A DNA stretch of 37,803 nt, from contig JAGCPZ010000065.1 of the NCBI GenBank assembly GCA_017965445.1, positions 1 through 37,803 on the forward strand. The letters are read 5' to 3'. Below are positions 7,725-14,346 of this stretch, piece after piece (within the stretch, counting starts at the first letter, position 1; each line of letters begins with the position of its first letter). The position numbers were made by a program, and so were the translations under genes. The notes beneath the pieces are model-generated. The model ran no database searches and had not been told where the DNA came from. It saw only the letters and a program-made list of their open reading frames with translations. Origin of the DNA: Fibrobacter sp. Lineage in GTDB: Bacteria; Fibrobacterota; Fibrobacteria; Fibrobacterales; Fibrobacteraceae.

Positions 7725-8882
7725 TTATGCGCGAGCCGCGTTGATGGCTTGGTTTACATCCGAAATAATATCATCGACTTTTTCGATGCCCACAGACAAA
7801 CGAATCAAACCATCGGTAATGCCGACTTTTTCACGGATTTCCTTCGGAATGGATGCGTGAGTCATTGTGGCAGGGTGGCATACAAGGCTTTCGACACCGC
7901 CAAGGCTTTCTGCAAGCGAAACGAGTTTCAACGCTTTGAAGAATTTCTTGATGTCGTAATTTTCGCGAAGTTCGAACGAAATCATAGCGCCGCCGTTTTT
8001 AGCCTGTTTCTTGTTGATTTCGTAACCTTGTGCTGTCGGGAGTCCCGGATAATACACATGCTTTACCGCGTCATGCTTTTCGAGATATTTTACAATGGCT
8101 TCTGCATTTTCAGTGTGGCGATCCAAGCGCACGCCAAGCGTTTTAATGCCGCGAATCAAGAGGAACGAATCAAACGGTCCAAGTACAGCACCAACCGCAT
8201 TCTGCGTAAAGGCAAGGCGTTCGGCGATTTCTTTATTGCTGGTCACCGCAAGTCCTGCAACCAAATCGCTGTGGCCGCCCAAATACTTTGTCGCACTATG
8301 CACGACGATATCGGCCCCCAATTCCAGCGGACGCTGCAGATACGGCGTCATGAACGTGTTATCGACAATCGTCAAGATGTTGTGCTTTTTCGCAATTGCG
8401 GCAACCCCAGCAAGGTCGGTTACGGTCAAAAGCGGATTTGCCGGACTTTCCACAAAGAACGCTTTAACGTCAGGCGTAATTTTCGATTCAAGCGTTTCGA
8501 GATTCGTCGTGTCCTCAATGGAATACGTAATACCGAGATTCTTGAAAACTTTGTCCAAAACGCGGAACGTGCCGCCATAGACATTGCTCGAAATAATGAT
8601 GCGGTCGCCTTGCTTAAAGAGAGAAAGAACCGTTGATGTGGCAGCCATTCCGCTTGCAAAAGCGAAGCCTGCAACACCGCCTTCGAGTTCCGCAATCAGC
8701 GCTTCCAGCGCTGCGCGAGTCGGGTTCCCTGTGCGGGAATATTCCCAGCCAGTGTTTTCACCAAGGCCCGACTGCTTGTAGGTAGATGTTTGATAGATGG
8801 GAACATTGACAGCTCCTGTAACCTTGTCGCCATCGATGCCACCGTGAATGAGTTTTGTTTCGATATTATTGAAGTTTGACAT
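7725..8882 (-). CDS. mccB: PLP enzyme, cystathionine gamma-lyase/gamma-synthase family (MccB-like)
   Basis: 385 residues, the usual length. The PLP lysine is K199 in HSATKYLGGHSD; YSRTGNPTR (48-56) contributes the phosphate-binding Tyr/Arg, and SGMAAT and the C-terminal RLSVGIE are family motifs. Cytoplasmic trans-sulfuration enzyme: gamma-lyase (cystathionine to cysteine) or gamma-synthase cannot be separated by sequence alone, but the adjacent MccA-like gene favours the lyase direction. It is the first gene of a three-gene operon and begins only 22 bases after the U-tract of a leader terminator, with AAAGGA as ribosome site. Transcription is thus probably controlled by the cysteine leader peptide upstream. 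Confidence 0.85.
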   Translation of the reverse strand: MSNFNNIETKLIHGGIDGDKVTGAVNVPIYQTSTYKQSGLGENTGWEYSRTGNPTRAALEALIAELEGGVAGFAFASGMAATSTVLSLFKQGDRIIISSNVYGGTFRVLDKVFKNLGITYSIEDTTNLETLESKITPDVKAFFVESPANPLLTVTDLAGVAAIAKKHNILTIVDNTFMTPYLQRPLELGADIVVHSATKYLGGHSDLVAGLAVTSNKEIAERLAFTQNAVGAVLGPFDSFLLIRGIKTLGVRLDRHTENAEAIVKYLEKHDAVKHVYYPGLPTAQGYEINKKQAKNGGAMISFELRENYDIKKFFKALKLVSLAESLGGVESLVCHPATMTHASIPKEIREKVGITDGLIRLSVGIEKVDDIISDVNQAINAARA

Positions 8883-8904
8883 TTTGAAAATCCTTTTTTT
8901 TTAG

Positions 8905-8941
8905 AAAAAAAAATCCCGCTGCGTAAAGAACGAGCGGGATT
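8905..8941 (-). terminator. Attenuator terminator in front of mccB
   Basis: On the - strand AATCCCGCT (8941-8933 plus flank) pairs with AGCGGGATT in a 9-bp GC-rich stem, followed by a run of nine T (8913-8905). It stands between the promoter and the start codon of mccB on the same strand, 22 bases before the ATG, so it can only act as a conditional terminator. Confidence 0.85.
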
Positions 8942-8983
8942 CAGTTAAATAGATAGAATAGTCTAAAAACCAGATGCTCGTTC
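8928..8983 (-). promoter_or_regulatory. Antiterminator pairing of the mccB attenuator
   Basis: GAACGAGC (8983-8976, - strand) is perfectly complementary to GCTCGTTC (8935-8928), which is the 3' half of the terminator's first arm plus loop. The two structures are mutually exclusive. The first arm begins inside the leader stop codon (TGA, 8984-8982), so a ribosome at the stop codon would mask it and one stalled on the cysteine codons would leave it free. Confidence 0.75.
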
Positions 8984-9038
8984 AACATCGTCTAGAACAA
9001 CAAACGGAACAACAAATGGTTTTGAAAAATGGAGTCAT
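8982..9038 (-). CDS. Cysteine-rich leader peptide MTPFFKTICCSVCCSRRC
   Basis: An 18-residue ORF with five cysteines (positions 9, 10, 13, 14, 18), all encoded by TGT. It starts about 22 bases after the predicted transcription start and lies upstream of the mutually exclusive antiterminator and terminator. An AGG lies 10 bases before the ATG, a weak ribosome site. The arrangement (promoter, codon-biased short ORF, competing hairpins, T-run, structural gene) is that of classical transcription attenuation. Inferred function: when charged Cys-tRNA is scarce the ribosome stalls, the antiterminator forms and mccB-mccA-methyltransferase are expressed. Confidence 0.82.
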   Translation of the reverse strand: MTPFFKTICCSVCCSRRC

Positions 9039-9067
9039 TTTATAAATGCCTATTGATTTTGTAGGAT

Positions 9068-9096
9068 AATATAGACAAATAAATTTTCGCTGTCAA
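9068..9096 (-). promoter_or_regulatory. Promoter of the mccB-mccA operon
   Basis: On the - strand TTGACA (9096-9091), a 17-base spacer and TATATT (9073-9068). The -35 is perfect and the -10 differs by one base from TATAAT. Start expected near 9061, giving a leader of about 180 bases. Confidence 0.8.
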
Positions 9097-9186
9097 CTGA
9101 TTTTCATCATTTTCGGTTATATAATTTTTCGTTAGTGGGTTATAGGAAAAAACTTTATGCGATCATAATTTATATAAAATTTCATT

Positions 9187-10284
9187 TCACTTATCTATAA
9201 TTCCACTTGCGACAACACCTTGATTGGCGTACAGAACGAGCACTTGACCGGGGGCCGATGCGAATTGCGGTTCGTCGAAGCGTACGCAGATTTTTCCGGC
9301 ACCGCCATCGAGTTCTGTAATTCGTGCGGTTGCGCCTTTGTGCCCGAGACGGATATGCGCTGTGAGCGGTTCATGCAAAAGCGGCGAAGTTTCGGAAACC
9401 ATCAAGTTCAAATCTACAGCAGAAACCTCCGTGCAGCTCAATGCACTTCGCGGTCCGAGAATCACCTGATTGTGGTGCGCGTCAATCGCCACGACGTAAA
9501 GCGGTTCCGCTTGTCCGCCGATGTTGAGCCCCTTGCGTTGTCCAATCGTGTAGTGCACAATGCCCTTGTGCTGTCCGAGCACTTTACCGTTCACATCGAC
9601 GAAATCTCCGGGAACGTTGTCACTCTCGTCAAATAGCACCGAGTAATCGCCGCATTCGATAAAATCCTGGCTTTCGCGTTTGTTCGCAAAATCATCCCAG
9701 CCGATTTCCTTGGCAAGTGCTTTTACGTCAGCTTTCTGCATTTCGCCCAGCGGGAAAATGACGGTCGAAAGTTGCTCTGCCGTGAGGCGCGAAAGAAAAT
9801 ACGTCTGGTCTTTGTGCGCGTCAAGAGCTTCGTACAAAAACGGAACGTCGGGATTTATAAAATCGAGTCGCGCATAATGCCCCGTCGCAAAATAGTCGAA
9901 TTCGATTCCCATTTTGCGAGCCGCATGCTGCAAGGCTCCGAACTTGATACTTTGATTGCAGCGGACGCAAGGATTCGGCGTTCTTCCGGCGCGGTATTCA
10001 GCACGGAAATAATCCAGGACTCTGTGCTTGTATTCTTCGGCAACGGGAACAACATAATGCGGAATCCCGAGACGTTCGGCAACTTGCTTTGCTTCTTCGA
10101 TATTCTTGTCTTCGCTTGGCCCGTAGCAACCTTCACGCCCTTCGACTGCAGGCATGTTGACGGAACCGTCCCAAGTCGCCATGGTCATGCCGATGACATC
10201 GTAGCCTTTTTTCTTTAGCAAATACGCCGAAAGAGCGGAATCAACACCGCCCGACAATCCAACTGCAACACGCTTGTTTGTCAT
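9187..10284 (-). CDS. mnmA: tRNA-specific 2-thiouridylase MnmA
   Basis: 365 residues. It installs sulfur at C2 of U34 in Lys, Glu and Gln tRNAs, using a persulfide relayed from IscS-type desulfurases. The ATP PP-loop is GLSGGVDS (residues 9-16); the catalytic cysteine region is NPCVRCN with C106 and C109. The usual second catalytic cysteine (SxDxCF in E. coli) is replaced by SQDFIECGDYS, where Cys211 is shifted by two positions. The extra WDGSVNMP...GCYGP insert near residues 38-55 marks a distinct MnmA subgroup. It sits between two sulfur operons on the same strand, which fits a sulfur-trafficking context. Confidence 0.93.
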   Translation of the reverse strand: MTNKRVAVGLSGGVDSALSAYLLKKKGYDVIGMTMATWDGSVNMPAVEGREGCYGPSEDKNIEEAKQVAERLGIPHYVVPVAEEYKHRVLDYFRAEYRAGRTPNPCVRCNQSIKFGALQHAARKMGIEFDYFATGHYARLDFINPDVPFLYEALDAHKDQTYFLSRLTAEQLSTVIFPLGEMQKADVKALAKEIGWDDFANKRESQDFIECGDYSVLFDESDNVPGDFVDVNGKVLGQHKGIVHYTIGQRKGLNIGGQAEPLYVVAIDAHHNQVILGPRSALSCTEVSAVDLNLMVSETSPLLHEPLTAHIRLGHKGATARITELDGGAGKICVRFDEPQFASAPGQVLVLYANQGVVASGIIDK

Positions 10285-10330
10285 ATGTCTGCCTTTATCT
10301 ATAATAAACCTTTTTGATTTTTCCCTATTT

Positions 10331-10405
10331 CGTCATGGCAGACTTGATCCACCATCTAGATTGCCGCTTTTGACGCAAGTTTCCGGCTCGTAGGCAGGAA
10401 TGACG
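10331..10405. repeat. Intergenic inverted-repeat element upstream of mnmA
   Basis: The segment is bounded by CGTCAT and ATGACG and contains internal complementary patches, similar in style to the other dispersed palindromes of the window. No coding frame is convincing in 10285-10620. Confidence 0.4.
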
Positions 10406-10437
10406 TCGAACGTTGAATAAGTTTGCTTGTCGCTTGC

Positions 10438-10480
10438 AAAAAGCAAAACGCTAGAAAGCGAATGGAACCTTCTAGCGTTT
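10438..10480 (-). terminator. Probable terminator after cysK
   Basis: AAACGCTAGAA (10446-10456) pairs with TTCTAGCGTTT (10470-10480) in an 11-bp stem, 13-base loop; on the - strand it is followed by TGCTTTTTGC. It would stop metY-cysK transcription before mnmA. Confidence 0.65.
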
Positions 10481-10523
10481 AGCATTCAATATGTAACATG
10501 TAATAGGAGTGGAGCGGTTTCTA

Positions 10524-10548
10524 CTGCGTGGCTGATGGAACCACGCAG
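10524..10548. repeat. Hairpin CTGCGTGG-N9-CCACGCAG
   Basis: Perfect 8-bp inverted repeat, 73 bases beyond the end of cysK. The core CTGCGTG/CACGCAG also builds the hairpin at 1691-1713, in opposite arm order. It may be a second terminator or a protein site. Confidence 0.4.
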
Positions 10549-10620
10549 CACATACCGAGTTAATTTTTTCCTCATACCTCATAGCGCAAAGGGAGCCTCG
10601 CGACCGCCCTCATACCTCTA

Positions 10621-11553
10621 TTAGTCAGCGAAGAGCGGAGTGGAGAGGTAACGGTCGCCGCTATCCGGGAGGAGAGCGACAATGGTCTTGCCCTTGTTTT
10701 CCGGGCGCTTTGCAAGTTCAATTGCAGCATGCAAAGCAGCACCAGAGGAAATTCCAACGAGAACACCTTCTGCCTTTGCAATAGCCTTGCCTGCAGTGAA
10801 AGCGTCTTCGTTCTTGACCGCGATGATTTCATCGTAAACCTTGGTATTCAAGGTGTCCGGAACGAAACCTGCACCGATACCCTGGATCTTGTGCGGACCA
10901 GCAGTACCCTTAGAAAGCACCGGAGAAGATTCCGGTTCGACTGCAACAATCTTCACGTTCGGATTCTTAGACTTGAGATATTCGCCAACGCCCGTGATCG
11001 TTCCACCAGTACCAACACCGGCAACAAAGATATCGACCTTTCCGTCAGTGTCTTCCCAAATTTCCGGACCGGTAGTTTCCTTGTGAGCAGCCGGATTTGC
11101 CGGGTTCACGAACTGGCCAGGAATAAAGCTATTCGGGATTTCTTGGGAAAGTTCAGTTGCACGAGCGATAGCACCCTTCATGCCCTTGGCACCTTCGGTG
11201 AGAACAAGTTCTGCACCGTAAGCCTTCATGAGCTGGCGACGTTCGATACTCATGGTTTCCGGCATCACGATGATGATGCGGTAGCCGCGAGCAGCAGCGA
11301 CAGAGGCGAGACCGATACCGGTGTTACCGGAAGTCGGTTCGATAATCACTGAACCCGGCTTAAGCTTGCCTGAAGCTTCGGCATCGTCAATCATTGCCTT
11401 GGCAATGCGGTCCTTGACAGATCCAGCCGGGTTGAAATATTCGAGCTTCGCCACGATCTTGGCTTGAAGATTATTTTCCTTTTCGACATGAGCGAGTTCG
11501 AGAAGGGGGGTGTGACCAATGAGCTGGTCGGCAGAAGAGTAAATCTTAGACAT
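10621..11553 (-). CDS. cysK: Cysteine synthase A (O-acetylserine sulfhydrylase)
   Basis: 310 residues, standard CysK length. PLP lysine K47 in NPAGSVKDR, substrate loop PTSGNTGIG (73-81), glycine-rich phosphate site [10 protein letters not shown], and a C-terminal half with [11 protein letters not shown]. It makes cysteine from O-acetylserine and sulfide in the cytoplasm. It follows metY on the same strand with a 117-base spacer and probably shares its leader control. The canonical motifs make it the housekeeping paralog compared with the MccA-like gene at 6601. Confidence 0.92.
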   Translation of the reverse strand: MSKIYSSADQLIGHTPLLELAHVEKENNLQAKIVAKLEYFNPAGSVKDRIAKAMIDDAEASGKLKPGSVIIEPTSGNTGIGLASVAAARGYRIIIVMPETMSIERRQLMKAYGAELVLTEGAKGMKGAIARATELSQEIPNSFIPGQFVNPANPAAHKETTGPEIWEDTDGKVDIFVAGVGTGGTITGVGEYLKSKNPNVKIVAVEPESSPVLSKGTAGPHKIQGIGAGFVPDTLNTKVYDEIIAVKNEDAFTAGKAIAKAEGVLVGISSGAALHAAIELAKRPENKGKTIVALLPDSGDRYLSTPLFAD

Positions 11554-11583
11554 TGTAGAATCCTTTTATTTAGTTTGAAGTTA

Positions 11584-11659
11584 GAAGTAGGAAGTAGGAA
11601 GATTTTTGCCTGCGGTGAAGTTTATTTTACTATAACTTCCTACCGTTTACTTCCTACTG
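11584..11659. repeat. Inverted GAAGTAGGAAGTAGGAAG repeat between metY and cysK
   Basis: GAAGTAGGAAGTAGGAAG (11584-11601) faces CTTCCTACCGTTTACTTCC (11637-11655). The arms can pair over about 8-9 bp in RNA. It may tune cysK expression or be a neutral repeat. Confidence 0.45.
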
Positions 11660-11670
11660 TCTACTGTTTT

Positions 11671-12957
11671 TTAAATCTGATCCAGTGCCTGAGAGAGGTC
11701 TGCGATGATGTCTTCGTAATGTTCCGTACCGATGGAGAGACGGATCGTTGCCGGGCTGATGCCTGCTGCGGCGAGTTCTTCCGGAGTGAGTTCGGAGTGG
11801 GTCGTCGTATAAGGATGGACAACGAGGCTCTTCACGTCAGCGACGTTAGCGAGCAAGCTGAAAATCTTGAGGCTGTCGATGAACTTGAAAGCTTCTGCCT
11901 GGCCGCCCTTCACATCGAACGTGAAGATGGAACCGCCGCCGTTCGGGAAGTAACGTTCGTAAAGTTTGTGGTCCGGATGGTCCTTGAAGCTCGGGTGGTT
12001 CACCTTGGCGACCTTCGGGTGCTTTGCAAGGAATTCGAGAACCTTCTTGGTGTTTTCCACATGGCGGTCGAGGCGGAGGGACAATGTTTCCGTGCCCTGC
12101 AACAGGAGGAATGCATTGAACGGGGAAATTGCAGCACCTTCGTCGCGGAGGAGGATGGCGCGGATATAGACAATGTAAGCAGCGGCGCCGGCAGCAGCGG
12201 TAAACGGAACGCCGTAGCTCGGGTTCGTTTCGGTGAACTGCGGGAACTTGCCAGATGCAGCCCAGTCAAACTTGCCACCGTCAACAATCACGCCACCGAG
12301 AGTCGTGCCGTGGCCACCGATGAACTTCGTTGCGGAGTGGATCACGATGTCTGCGCCGTGTTCCAGCGGGCGAATCAAGTACGGAGTGCCAAAAGTATTG
12401 TCGATGAGCACCGGAATCTTGTGCTTATGGGCAATTTCAGAAATCGCTTCGATATCCGGGATATCAGAGTGCGGGTTGCCGAGCGTTTCAATAAGGACGA
12501 GCTTCGTGTTTTCCTTGATGGAGCTTTCGACTTCCTTCAGGTCGCGGGTGTTCACGAAAGTCGTGTCGATGCCGAATGGACGAAGCGTATGTTCCAAGAG
12601 GTTGTAGGTGCCACCATAGATAGTGCGCTGTGCGACAACATGGTCACCCTTGCGGGCAAGAGCCGTGATGGCGTAAGTGAGGGCTGCTGCGCCAGAAGCG
12701 ACTGCGAGGCCTGCGATACCGCCTTCGAGAGCGGCGATGCGCTTTTCAAAGACATCCTGAGTGGTGTTAGTGAGACGGCCATAAATGTTGCCGGCATCCT
12801 TCAGGTGGAAACGGTCAGAAGCATGCTGAGCGTTGTGGAACACGTAAGAGGTGGTCTGATATATAGGAACGGCGCGAGAATCGGTTGCCGGATCAGCCTG
12901 TTCCTGGCCAACGTGAACTTGAAGAGTTTCGAAATGGAGTTTGTTCTGAGTCGTCAT
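11671..12957 (-). CDS. metY: O-acetylhomoserine sulfhydrylase
   Basis: 428 residues, the length of MetY (longer than MetB/MetC at about 385). PLP lysine K211 in HSATKFIGGHGTTLGG, YGRLTNTT (59-66) as the phosphate-site Tyr/Arg, and the MetY-specific ETNPSYG/GVPFT region after the lysine. It converts O-acetylhomoserine plus sulfide to homocysteine, or plus methanethiol to methionine; the second reaction is the step that would use methanethiol released by a methylthio-alkane reductase. First gene of metY-cysK; AAGGA lies upstream of the ATG, behind a strong leader hairpin and a Cys/Met-containing leader ORF. Confidence 0.92.
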   Translation of the reverse strand: MTTQNKLHFETLQVHVGQEQADPATDSRAVPIYQTTSYVFHNAQHASDRFHLKDAGNIYGRLTNTTQDVFEKRIAALEGGIAGLAVASGAAALTYAITALARKGDHVVAQRTIYGGTYNLLEHTLRPFGIDTTFVNTRDLKEVESSIKENTKLVLIETLGNPHSDIPDIEAISEIAHKHKIPVLIDNTFGTPYLIRPLEHGADIVIHSATKFIGGHGTTLGGVIVDGGKFDWAASGKFPQFTETNPSYGVPFTAAAGAAAYIVYIRAILLRDEGAAISPFNAFLLLQGTETLSLRLDRHVENTKKVLEFLAKHPKVAKVNHPSFKDHPDHKLYERYFPNGGGSIFTFDVKGGQAEAFKFIDSLKIFSLLANVADVKSLVVHPYTTTHSELTPEELAAAGISPATIRLSIGTEHYEDIIADLSQALDQI

Positions 12958-12994
12958 ATTGTTTAAATCCTTTTTTTTGCACTTGGCAAGAAAT

Positions 12995-13043
12995 ATCGCA
13001 GTCGCCCGATCGTTTTGTTACTGTTGGCGTCGGGCGACGCGAT
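12995..13043 (-). promoter_or_regulatory. Strong leader hairpin in front of metY (possible attenuator)
   Basis: On the - strand ATCGC-GTCGCCCGA (13043-13030) pairs with TCGGGCGAC-T-GCGAT (13009-12995): 14 bp with one bulged base and a 20-base loop. The following ATTTCTT is a weak U-tract. The leader-peptide codons Gly-Gly-Arg (GGCGGGCGG) can pair with the CGCCC of its first arm, which would give a competing structure. Confidence 0.6.
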
Positions 13044-13087
13044 TGTTAATAGGTTTGCTCAATTCTGAGCGTTAAATTTTGGCGGTA

Positions 13088-13132
13088 TTAGGCCCGCCCG
13101 CCTTTGCTTTGGTAACACATTCGACATCGCAT
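13088..13132 (-). CDS. Cys/Met leader peptide MRCRMCYQSKGGRA
   Basis: A 14-residue ORF with two Cys (TGT) and one internal Met. The ribosome site GGAGG (13145-13141) is perfect and lies 8 bases before the ATG. It ends 130 bases before metY, with a strong hairpin in between. The Cys codons are at positions 3 and 6, and the complementary GC-rich codons 11-14 could act as the antiterminator arm. I infer a cysteine (possibly methionine) responsive attenuator for metY-cysK. It is weaker evidence than the mccB case because the terminator U-tract is poor. Confidence 0.6.
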   Translation of the reverse strand: MRCRMCYQSKGGRA

Positions 13133-13145
13133 AGCGAAATCCTCC

Positions 13146-13560
13146 AGGCTTTTATCCCTTTCGGGTCACCTCGTTCGTTTGATGTGCATAATTTAAAAAT
13201 CAAAACCTACAAAACCAATAGGGAAAACCGTTAGATTATAAATTTTTTTAAGAAAAACTGCTTTCTTATAGAGAAAATCTATAACGAGACAAAACTTTTT
13301 ATAATAGCAAGAGGAAAAAGCGGGCAAAAGGCTCATTTTTTCTCCTATTTCAAAATGTTCTATCGGACGTTTCACAAGCGAAACACCCACCGCTTCTTTA
13401 TGAAATACATCCCACAGCAAGAGAGAAAAGGCGGCACAATCTGCTCAAGAAAGCATTTTTTGGAACTCAAAAATTGGCGAAATTCGCTCAATATCGGCAA
13501 TTTTTGCGTACGCGCTACATTTTTCTCTAAAAAATTTTCTTTTTCGGCACGTTTTCGGAA
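13146..13560. other. AT-rich non-coding stretch between metY leader and hsp20
   Basis: I see no gene here. A CCCGAAAGGG hairpin precedes the metY leader ORF, and TATAAT occurs on the - strand near 13236-13241 without a good -35. Short ORFs on both strands have no ribosome site and no recognisable product. Confidence 0.4.
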
Positions 13561-13564
13561 AAGT

Positions 13565-13580
13565 TGGCACGGCTTTCGCT
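13565..13580 (+). promoter_or_regulatory. Sigma-54-type promoter of hsp20
   Basis: TGGCACGGCTTTCGCT has the invariant GG (13566-13567) and GC (13578-13579) exactly 10 bases apart and the full TGGCACG -24 box. The start would be near 13591, about 57 bases before the hsp20 ATG. A hairpin TTTCGCT/AGCGAAA overlaps the -12 region. Activator sites are not identified. Confidence 0.6.
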
Positions 13581-13647
13581 TTAGGTATAGCGAAAACAAA
13601 AGGGCCAACGGTAAACGCCGAGCCCGCAACAAAAAGAGGTTAAAATT

Positions 13648-14025
13648 ATGATGAACACACAGATCCTTCCGAACGCATTCTATGGCATCCAGAACTTCAT
13701 TGACAGCTTGAACGCCGCAAACGCAAAGTGCGAATGCACCTACACGCCGAAGGCCGACTACTACGAGACCGAAGGCGGCTTCGCACTTGAAGTCGAGCTT
13801 CCGGGCGTCAAGAAAGAAGACATGGACATCCAGGTCGAAAAGAACATCTTGACCGTCAAGGCTACCCGTGCCCGCAAGGACGAAAAATTCACCTACGAAC
13901 GCAGCTTCCGCCTGGCGGATGACATCGATACCGACAACATAAAAGTCTCCTTGGAAGACGGTATCCTGAAATTCGACCTCGCGAAGAAAGCACAGGCCGC
14001 AGCCCGCAAGATTACCATTGCCTAA
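13648..14025 (+). CDS. Small heat-shock protein, Hsp20 family
   Basis: 125 residues. The alpha-crystallin domain covers about residues 35-125: YYETEGGFALEVELPGVKKEDMDIQVEKNILTV, then RSFRLADDID and ISL-type strand with the GIL motif (DGILKFDLAKK). ATP-independent holdase that keeps unfolding proteins soluble in the cytoplasm. The double ATG at 13648/13651 follows AAAGAGG. It is monocistronic with its own terminator, and the upstream sequence matches a sigma-54 rather than a sigma-32 promoter. Confidence 0.9.
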   Translation: MMNTQILPNAFYGIQNFIDSLNAANAKCECTYTPKADYYETEGGFALEVELPGVKKEDMDIQVEKNILTVKATRARKDEKFTYERSFRLADDIDTDNIKVSLEDGILKFDLAKKAQAAARKITIA

Positions 14026-14088
14026 CGGCAATCGGGCTAACGCAAAGCGCACTTTGAACTTTTTCATACCTCCTCCTTAGAACAAAAG

Positions 14089-14116
14089 ATTCCCGGCAGC
14101 AATGTCGGGAATTTTT
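14089..14116 (+). terminator. Terminator of hsp20
   Basis: ATTCCCG (14089-14095) pairs with CGGGAAT (14106-14112), loop of 10, followed by TTTT. Confidence 0.8.
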
Positions 14117-14144
14117 GCATATTGCCAAAATTTTTTCAATGCTG

Positions 14145-14219
14145 TCATGCCCGACTAAGGTTGGTGAGCTGGTATGCTGAGCTTGCCGAAGCACTGCCGA
14201 ACCATCGGGCATCTCCTTT
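14145..14219 (+). repeat. Palindromic repeat type A with a nested second repeat
   Basis: Begins GTCATGCCCGA and ends TCGGGCATCTCCTTT, the type A ends; between the arms lies GGTTGGTGAGCTGG and CTGAGCTTGCCGAAGC, the type C sequence seen also at 22602, 23654 and 36190. It looks like one repeat inserted into another. Confidence 0.6.
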
Positions 14220-14223
14220 CCTA

Positions 14224-14252
14224 TTGCCAAAATTTCTTTTTTGTGCTATATT
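14224..14252 (+). promoter_or_regulatory. Promoter of the zinc regulator gene
   Basis: TTGCCA (14224-14229), 17-base spacer, TATATT (14247-14252). Confidence 0.6.
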
Positions 14253-14254
14253 TA

Positions 14255-14277
14255 AATTTGCAAATGATTCGCAAATT
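14255..14277 (+). promoter_or_regulatory. Candidate Zur operator
   Basis: AATTTGC (14255-14261), nine bases, GCAAATT (14271-14277): a 7-9-7 dyad directly over the expected transcription start, with a third half-site GCAAATT at 14288-14294. Its size and place fit autoregulation by a Fur-family protein (inference). Confidence 0.55.
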
Positions 14278-14346
14278 GAATTTACCCGCAAATTCAACGT
14301 GAAACATAATCTTGAAGATTCATTTTGCACAGCGCAAGAGGCAAAA

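Noticed and set aside
8941..8986. Second leader ORF MLNEHLVFRLFYLFN in the mccB leader
   Set aside because: It starts within the stop region of the Cys leader, has no ribosome site and no biased codon content relevant to sulfur.
8883..9060. SAM riboswitch or T-box in the mccB leader
   Set aside because: No S-box core or T-box sequence; the leader ORF plus competing hairpins explains the region better.
13193..13651. Short ORFs on both strands between metY and hsp20
   Set aside because: AT-driven frames without ribosome sites or recognisable products; the + one overlaps the hsp20 promoter.
14122..14346. Longer N-terminus for the Zur-like protein
   Set aside because: It would cover the promoter and the dyad operator; the GTG at 14347 has its own Shine-Dalgarno and gives the normal Fur length.
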